A DNA stretch of 6,006 nucleotides from an uncultured Collinsella sp. GTDB lineage: Bacteria > Actinomycetota > Coriobacteriia > Coriobacteriales > Coriobacteriaceae. The stretch lies in assembly GCA_937997605.1 (NCBI GenBank), contig CALLFD010000160.1, positions 1 through 6,006 of the forward strand, in the 5' to 3' direction. Positions within the stretch are counted from its first letter, which is position 1. Every line of letters starts with the position of its first letter. Below are positions 1 to 3,895 of this stretch, piece after piece. The notes under the pieces were generated by a model. That model saw only the letters and a program-made list of their open reading frames with translations. It did no database searches and had not been told where the DNA came from. The position numbers were made by a program, and so were the translations under genes.

Positions 1-9
1 CGCAGGAAG

Positions 10-36
10 CTTGGATACGCCTAGGCGCGGTCCAAG
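10..36. repeat. Short inverted repeat (hairpin-forming)
   Basis: CTTGGA at 10-15 pairs with TCCAAG at 31-36. Between them lies the perfect 10-bp palindrome CGCCTAGGCG (18-27), so the whole can fold as one hairpin with a small internal bulge. Neither strand shows a clear run of T after the stem, so it is not a textbook intrinsic terminator. It may be the end of a gene lying to the left, a protein-binding palindrome, or chance. Confidence 0.4.
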
Positions 37-53
37 AAATCGTCCGCACCCCC

Positions 54-97
54 TTATGGGCCAAAAGAACTCGCACATGCACGCCCCCGGCCCATAA
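54..97. repeat. 9-bp inverted repeat TTATGGGCC / GGCCCATAA
   Basis: TTATGGGCC at 54-62 is the exact reverse complement of GGCCCATAA at 89-97, with 26 bases between. No T-tract follows on either strand. The same 9-mer, GGCCCATAA, occurs again at 3869-3877 in the gap before the parC-like gene. A shared protein-binding half-site is possible, but the spacing differs from place to place and chance is not excluded. Confidence 0.4.
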
Positions 98-245
98 AAC
101 GAGACGTCTGTCCCAATGTTCGATTCGATCCAACAATCCGCACGACACGTTTTCGACAACGTATCCAACCGCAAACGCAGCAAGACGCATTCGGCCGCCT
201 TCAAATTTACTCGGGCAGAACCGACTCGGTTTTGTCCGAGTAAAC

Positions 246-275
246 TCGAGCATAAACTGATCCATGCGATACAAT
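246..275 (+). promoter_or_regulatory. Candidate promoter for the DUF234 ATPase gene
   Basis: TACAAT at 270-275 matches the -10 consensus at five of six bases. The upstream match is poor: TCGAGC at 246-251 with an 18-base spacer is the best -35-like hexamer I can find. Transcription would begin near 282, inside the right arm of the inverted repeat, leaving a leader of about 30 bases. The core promoter sits in the loop between the two arms, so a protein bound to the arms could block it. The -10 box is visible; its activity is inferred. Confidence 0.4.
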
Positions 276-298
276 TAACTCGGACAAAACCGAGTCGG

Positions 299-303
299 AA
301 GGA
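299..303 (+). promoter_or_regulatory. Shine-Dalgarno site AAGGA that fixes the GTG start at 313
   Basis: AAGGA lies nine bases before GTG 313. An in-frame TAA at 310-312 directly precedes the GTG, so no earlier start is possible in this frame. The predicted N-terminus MEFIGRERELARI is the usual beginning of this ATPase family. The site falls in the unmatched segment of the 207-312 inverted repeat, so it would stay single-stranded if the long hairpin formed in RNA. Confidence 0.75.
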
Positions 304-312
304 ACCGAGTAA

Positions 313-1695
313 GTGGAATTTATTGGCAGGGAGCGTGAGCTCGCCCGTATTAAGAAAACGCTCAAAGCACCCGAGCAGCGCAATGTTCTCATTTACGGCA
401 GGCGTCGCGTCGGAAAAAGTGAGCTCATCAAGCAGGCGCTAACCGATTTGTCGGACGTCGCAACGGTCTATTACGAGTGCCGCCAAACCTCCGAGGCAGA
501 CAACCTCGAGAGTCTGTCCGTCCTTGTTGCTGAAGCGCTGAGCTTTCCTCCGCTCGCCTTCACAGGCATCCGCGAGCTCATCGAATTTCTGTTTGCCCAA
601 GCTAAAGACAAGAACATTACCCTCGTTCTCGACGAATACCCCTACTTGAGAGATGCGGTTAAAGGCTTAGACAGCATTCTTCAGACCTCAATCGACGCCC
701 ACAGGGAAGACTCACGTTTAAACATTGTCCTGTGCGGCTCCTACGTTGAGATTATGAAATCCCTCATCGAGCATGAAAGCCCCCTCTACGGGCGAATTGA
801 TCTCGCGCTTGAGCTTAAGCCCATGGATTACTTTGACGCTGCGAAGTTCTATCCCGCGTTCTCGCCCGAGGACAAGGTGCGGCTCTATAGCGTTTTTGGC
901 GGTATCCCCTTTTACAATCGCCTCATCGATCAATCCCAAAGCGTACGCGACAACATCATCGAGCTCGTCACGGAACCTGGCGCCCGCTTAGAAAGCGAGG
1001 TGCCGTCCTATCTCAACGCCGAGATCTCGAAGATGACCAACGCCAACGAAGTTTTCGGGGCTCTCGCACAAGGCTACTCCCGTTGGGGGGACGTGCTGGC
1101 ACAGTCGCACGTCTCGAGCGGTCCGGCCATGGCAGACGTGCTCGACAAGCTCGTGTCACTCGAAATCGTCCAAAAGCGTGCACCCATCAACGACCCTACG
1201 AACAAGCGCAAGTCTGGCTACTTTGTAGTGGATCCGCTTTCGCTCTTTTACTATCGCTATGTTTTCCGCAATGCCTCAGCGCGTCAGCTGCTCGACCCGG
1301 AAGTCTTCTATGATCGTCACGTCTTCCAAGACTTCGAGGAAAACTACGTTCCTCATATGTTCGAGGAGATCTGCCGTCAATACCTCGTGCGGCAGAACAG
1401 GACCGGCAAGATCGAACCGGCTTTCGACGCCATAGGCAAGTACTGGTACGACGACCCCGCAAACAAAACGAGCGGCGAATTCGATGTGGTAACGCAAGAC
1501 CCCGAGGGCTACGCATTCTACGAAGCAAAGTTCCGCAAATCCCCCATCACGCAAAAAATGGTCGACGAGGAAATCGCCCAAGTCGAGGCAACGGGACTCA
1601 AGTGCCATCGCTATGGATTCTTCTCCCGTTCGGGCTTCGAAGCTGGCGAAAGCGATCGAACCGTCTTCATCGACCTGCCGCAGATGTTTGGATAG
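313..1695 (+). CDS. AAA-type ATPase of the archaeal-ATPase/DUF234 family with PD-(D/E)xK-like C-terminus
   Basis: The protein has 460 residues, a GTG start and a TAG stop. Residues 1-10 carry the family's FIGRE-type opening. The P-loop is GRRRVGKS (29-36; Lys35, Ser36) and Walker B is LVLDEYPY (104-111; Asp107, Glu108). A sensor-like strand IVLCGSY (138-144), a PLYGR segment with a possible arginine finger (Arg161) and FGGIPFY (195-201) follow. Residues 240-300 look like a winged helix. The C-terminal third fits DUF234: the helix FEENYVPHMFEEICRQYL (341-358), then GEFDVV (388-393) and YEAKF (403-407), giving Asp391 and Glu404-x-Lys406 as probable nuclease-fold residues. Families of this kind are common in archaea and anaerobic bacteria, often in several copies, with no settled function; DNA binding or cleavage coupled to ATP is an inference. 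No signal peptide or membrane segment is seen, so it should be cytoplasmic. Codon use is more mixed than in the topoisomerase genes, which suggests an accessory, possibly acquired gene. Confidence 0.92.
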   Translation: MEFIGRERELARIKKTLKAPEQRNVLIYGRRRVGKSELIKQALTDLSDVATVYYECRQTSEADNLESLSVLVAEALSFPPLAFTGIRELIEFLFAQAKDKNITLVLDEYPYLRDAVKGLDSILQTSIDAHREDSRLNIVLCGSYVEIMKSLIEHESPLYGRIDLALELKPMDYFDAAKFYPAFSPEDKVRLYSVFGGIPFYNRLIDQSQSVRDNIIELVTEPGARLESEVPSYLNAEISKMTNANEVFGALAQGYSRWGDVLAQSHVSSGPAMADVLDKLVSLEIVQKRAPINDPTNKRKSGYFVVDPLSLFYYRYVFRNASARQLLDPEVFYDRHVFQDFEENYVPHMFEEICRQYLVRQNRTGKIEPAFDAIGKYWYDDPANKTSGEFDVVTQDPEGYAFYEAKFRKSPITQKMVDEEIAQVEATGLKCHRYGFFSRSGFEAGESDRTVFIDLPQMFG

Positions 1696-1737
1696 GACAG
1701 GACAGGTCCCTCCCGCATTCCAAGCATTCATTATCTA

Positions 1738-1755
1738 ATCGAACGGTTGTTCGAT
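1738..1755. repeat. Perfect 7-bp hairpin ATCGAAC-GGTT-GTTCGAT
   Basis: The stem pairs 1738-1744 with 1749-1755 around a four-base loop. It lies 43 bases after the ATPase stop and 14 bases before the proposed -35 box of the topoisomerase operon. The downstream bases GGATTT are not a real T-tract, so a weak terminator for the ATPase gene is possible but not compelling. A palindromic operator for the topoisomerase promoter is an equally good reading. Confidence 0.45.
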
Positions 1756-1769
1756 GGATTTCGTGTTGG

Positions 1770-1798
1770 TTGGAATCGTCTGTGGGCTGGGCTATGCT
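1770..1798 (+). promoter_or_regulatory. Candidate promoter of the topoisomerase operon
   Basis: TTGGAA at 1770-1775 and TATGCT at 1793-1798 each match the sigma-70 consensus at four of six bases and are separated by an ideal 17 bases. Transcription would start near 1805, giving a leader of about 48 bases before the ATG at 1853. A second AT-rich stretch, TTGACTATCTATATG (1802-1816), could instead hold the -10 element. The presence of a promoter here fits the topoisomerase genes being transcribed apart from the ATPase gene. Confidence 0.45.
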
Positions 1799-1830
1799 AC
1801 CTTGACTATCTATATGACTTAAACGCAGCA

Positions 1831-1847
1831 AAGGAGCACCGAGAGAG
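1831..1847 (+). promoter_or_regulatory. Ribosome-binding region of the parE-like gene
   Basis: The best Shine-Dalgarno match, AAGGAG (1831-1836), lies 16 bases before ATG 1853, longer than usual. A weaker purine run, GAGAGAG (1841-1847), lies at a normal 5-base distance. No in-frame ATG, GTG or TTG lies between AAGGAG and 1853, and the family N-terminus MAKNTANYGNDSI fits this start, so I keep 1853. Confidence 0.5.
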
Positions 1848-1852
1848 CGAGT

Positions 1853-3850
1853 ATGGCAAAAAACACCGCAAACTATGGTAACGACAGTATCCGCCAGCTC
1901 AAGGACGAGGAGCGCGTACGCCTGCGCCCCGCCGTCATCTTTGGCTCGGACGGACTCGACGGCTGCGCGCATGCCGCCTTCGAGATCCTGTCCAACGCCG
2001 TTGACGAGGCGCGCCAGGGCTACGGCAAGCTCATCACCCTTACCGCCTTTCGCGATGGTTCCATTCAGGTAGAGGACAACGGCCGCGGCTGCCCGCTCGA
2101 CTGGAACCCCTCCGAGAAGCGCTTTAACTGGGAACTCGTCTTTTGCGAGCTCTACGCCGGCGGCAAATACAACAATAACCAGGGCGGCGACTACGACTTC
2201 TCGCTCGGCACCAACGGCCTGGGCTCATGCGCAACCCAGTACGCCTCCGAATACATGGATGTCACGGTTTGGCGCGACGGCAACAAGTACTCCCTGCACT
2301 TTAAGAAGGGCAAGGTCGTCGGTGCCAAAAAGAAGGCACTCGAGATTGAGCCCAGCGACGAGAACCGCACCGGCACCACCATCAAGTGGCGCCCCGATCT
2401 TGAGGTCTTTACCTCCATCAGCATCCCCCACGACTGGTATCGCGAGACCATGCGCCGCCAGGCCGTGGTCAACGCCAACGTAACCTTCCGCCTGCGCATC
2501 GAAGGTGACGATGGCGAGTTTTCCGAAGAAGACTTTTGCTATCCCAAGGGCATCGAAGACTACGTGCTCGAGAAGGTCGGTACCGACTACCTCACCGAGC
2601 CCTTCTTTATCGAGGCCGACCGTCGCGGTCGCGACCGCGAGGACCTGCCCGACTACAACGTAAAGATTACCGCGTGCATGTGCTTCTCGCGCACCTTCAT
2701 GATGCAGGAGTACTACCACAACTCATCGTGGCTCGAAAACGGCGGCTCGCCCGAGAAGGCCGCCCGCAGTGCTCTGACCAGCGCCATCGATGCCTACATC
2801 AAGCAACAGGGCAAGTACAACAAAAATGAGAGCGGCATTAAGTGGCAGGACGTCCAGGACTGTCTGGTGCTGGTGACCAACTGCTTCTCCACCCAGACGT
2901 CCTACGAGAATCAGACCAAGAAGGCCATCAACAACCGCTTTATCCAGCAGGCCATGACGGCGTTCTTTAAGGAGCGCCTCTCGACCTACTTGATCGAGAA
3001 CAAAGACGCCGCCAACAAGATCATGGAGCAAGTGCTCATCAACAAGCGTTCGCGCGAGAACGCCGAGAAAACGCGCCAGAGCATCAAAACCAACCTGCAG
3101 CAGAAGACCGACATGGCCAACCGCGTGCAGAAGTTCATCGACTGCCGCTCCAAGGACAAGAGTCGCCGCGAGATCTACATCGTAGAGGGCGACTCGGCAG
3201 CAGGCGCCATTCGTACCTCGCGCGATGCCGAGTTCCAGGGCGTTATGCCCGTCCGCGGCAAAATCCTCAACTGCCTAAAGGAGGACTATCCACGCATCTT
3301 TAAGTCCGACATCATCATGGACCTCATGCGCGTGCTGGGCTGCGGCGTGGAGATCAAGGACAAGCGCATCAAAAACCTTGGTGCCTTTGACCTGGACAAC
3401 CTCAACTGGAACAAGGTCATCATCTGTACGGACGCCGACGTCGACGGTTACCACATCCGCACGCTCGTGCTCACCATGCTTTACCGCCTGGTGCCCACAC
3501 TTATCGACGAGGGTTACGTGTATATCGCCGAGTCGCCGCTCTACGAGATCAACTGCAAAGAGAAGACCTACTTTGCCTACACCGAGCTCGAGAAGAACGG
3601 CATCCTCAAGGAGATTGGCGACCAAAAGTGCTCCATCAACCGCTCCAAGGGTCTTGGCGAGAACGACCCGGACATGATGTGGCTCACCACCATGAACCCC
3701 GAGACGCGTCGCCTGATCAAAGTGGAGCCCGAGGACGTCACCAAGATGGAAACCATGTTTAACCTGTTGCTGGGCAACGACGAGGCGGGCCGCAAGCGCC
3801 ATATCTCGGAGCACGGCAAGGAATACCTGGACCAGCTGGACCTGCAGTAA
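1853..3850 (+). CDS. parE: Type IIA DNA topoisomerase ATPase/Toprim subunit (topoisomerase IV-like subunit B)
   Basis: This is the ATP-binding subunit that drives strand passage by the heterotetrameric topoisomerase. The 665 residues are close to insertion-free ParE/GyrB length. The GHKL ATPase domain shows EILSNAVDE (44-52; Glu44, Asn48, Asp51), VEDNGRG (73-79; Asp75), GTNGLG (119-124) and RTGTT (172-176). The transducer domain carries the QTK loop (ENQTKK, 352-357; Lys356), which contacts the ATP gamma-phosphate in relatives. The Toprim domain has EGDSA (445-449; Glu445), PVRGKILN (466-473) and TDADVDG (526-532; Asp527, Asp529), the metal-binding residues used in DNA cleavage. SKGLGE (598-603) and TTMNPETRRLIKV (612-624) close the canonical tail. 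All key residues are present, so it should be active. The N-terminal motif usually written RKRPGMYIG is changed to RLRPAVIFG (23-31). The parC-like gene begins 45 bases later in the same frame. It could be labelled gyrB by automated annotation; I prefer parE because of its partner. Confidence 0.93.
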   Translation: MAKNTANYGNDSIRQLKDEERVRLRPAVIFGSDGLDGCAHAAFEILSNAVDEARQGYGKLITLTAFRDGSIQVEDNGRGCPLDWNPSEKRFNWELVFCELYAGGKYNNNQGGDYDFSLGTNGLGSCATQYASEYMDVTVWRDGNKYSLHFKKGKVVGAKKKALEIEPSDENRTGTTIKWRPDLEVFTSISIPHDWYRETMRRQAVVNANVTFRLRIEGDDGEFSEEDFCYPKGIEDYVLEKVGTDYLTEPFFIEADRRGRDREDLPDYNVKITACMCFSRTFMMQEYYHNSSWLENGGSPEKAARSALTSAIDAYIKQQGKYNKNESGIKWQDVQDCLVLVTNCFSTQTSYENQTKKAINNRFIQQAMTAFFKERLSTYLIENKDAANKIMEQVLINKRSRENAEKTRQSIKTNLQQKTDMANRVQKFIDCRSKDKSRREIYIVEGDSAAGAIRTSRDAEFQGVMPVRGKILNCLKEDYPRIFKSDIIMDLMRVLGCGVEIKDKRIKNLGAFDLDNLNWNKVIICTDADVDGYHIRTLVLTMLYRLVPTLIDEGYVYIAESPLYEINCKEKTYFAYTELEKNGILKEIGDQKCSINRSKGLGENDPDMMWLTTMNPETRRLIKVEPEDVTKMETMFNLLLGNDEAGRKRHISEHGKEYLDQLDLQ

Positions 3851-3885
3851 CAGCAAATCGATAACGACGGCCCATAAGAAGTTCA

Positions 3886-3890
3886 AGAGG
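3886..3890 (+). promoter_or_regulatory. Shine-Dalgarno site AGAGG that fixes a GTG start at 3896
   Basis: AGAGG ends five bases before GTG 3896. Upstream in the same frame are GAA GTT CAA GAG GAT ATC and, before them, TAA at 3875-3877, so GTG 3896 is the first possible start. The next in-frame ATG (4013) would remove 39 residues, including part of the conserved arm around ITQTLEVNYMPYAMS. I see no terminator or clear promoter in the gap 3851-3895, which supports cotranscription with the parE-like gene. Confidence 0.8.
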
Positions 3891-3895
3891 ATATC

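Larger units (their letters stand above)
1..206. other. Left-edge intergenic stretch without a convincing gene
   Basis: Together with the repeat that follows, this makes 312 bases with no gene I can support. It contains two short inverted repeats (10-36 and 54-97), listed separately, and an 8-bp palindrome AGACGTCT at 102-109. On the plus strand, one frame is open from base 3 to about 258, but its translation becomes a Thr/Arg/Ser/Asn-rich string with no family character. On the minus strand, an ATG at 190-188 opens a frame that runs off the left edge. It is treated as a finding rather than a gene. I see no tRNA, rRNA, CRISPR or insertion-sequence end. Confidence 0.6.
207..312. repeat. Long inverted repeat around the ATPase gene's promoter and ribosome binding site
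   Basis: Bases 207-243 and 276-312 form two 37-base arms around a 32-base centre (244-275). Reading inward, 8 bases match (TTACTCGG against CCGAGTAA), 6 do not (215-220 against 299-304), 21 match perfectly (221-241 against 278-298), then one mismatch and one match. Each arm also contains its own hairpin: ACTCGG, a 6-base loop, CCGAGT (224-241 and 278-295). In all, six copies of the hexamer ACTCGG/CCGAGT are present. The right arm ends at the base before the GTG start at 313. The unmatched right-arm bases, AAGGAA, are that gene's Shine-Dalgarno sequence. The centre carries a good -10 box. A DNA operator for autoregulation is my preferred reading; an RNA fold controlling translation or a mobile-element remnant are alternatives. 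Confidence 0.85.

Noticed and set aside
110..135. TTCGATTCGATCC looked like a tRNA T-arm
   Set aside because: The flanking bases do not form the T stem, and no acceptor, D or anticodon stem can be placed around it.
207..312. CRISPR array or transposon terminal repeats
   Set aside because: There are no regularly spaced direct repeats with unique spacers, and the 32-base centre is too small for a transposase or even a typical MITE body; no target-site duplication is evident.
116..442. Plus-strand 108-codon frame crossing the inverted repeat into the ATPase gene
   Set aside because: It overlaps the well-supported ATPase start in another frame, its codons run through the repeat arms, and the product resembles no family.
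1276..1731. Minus-strand 151-codon frame opposite the ATPase C-terminus
   Set aside because: It is antisense to conserved DUF234 residues, with no ribosome binding site or recognisable motif noted.
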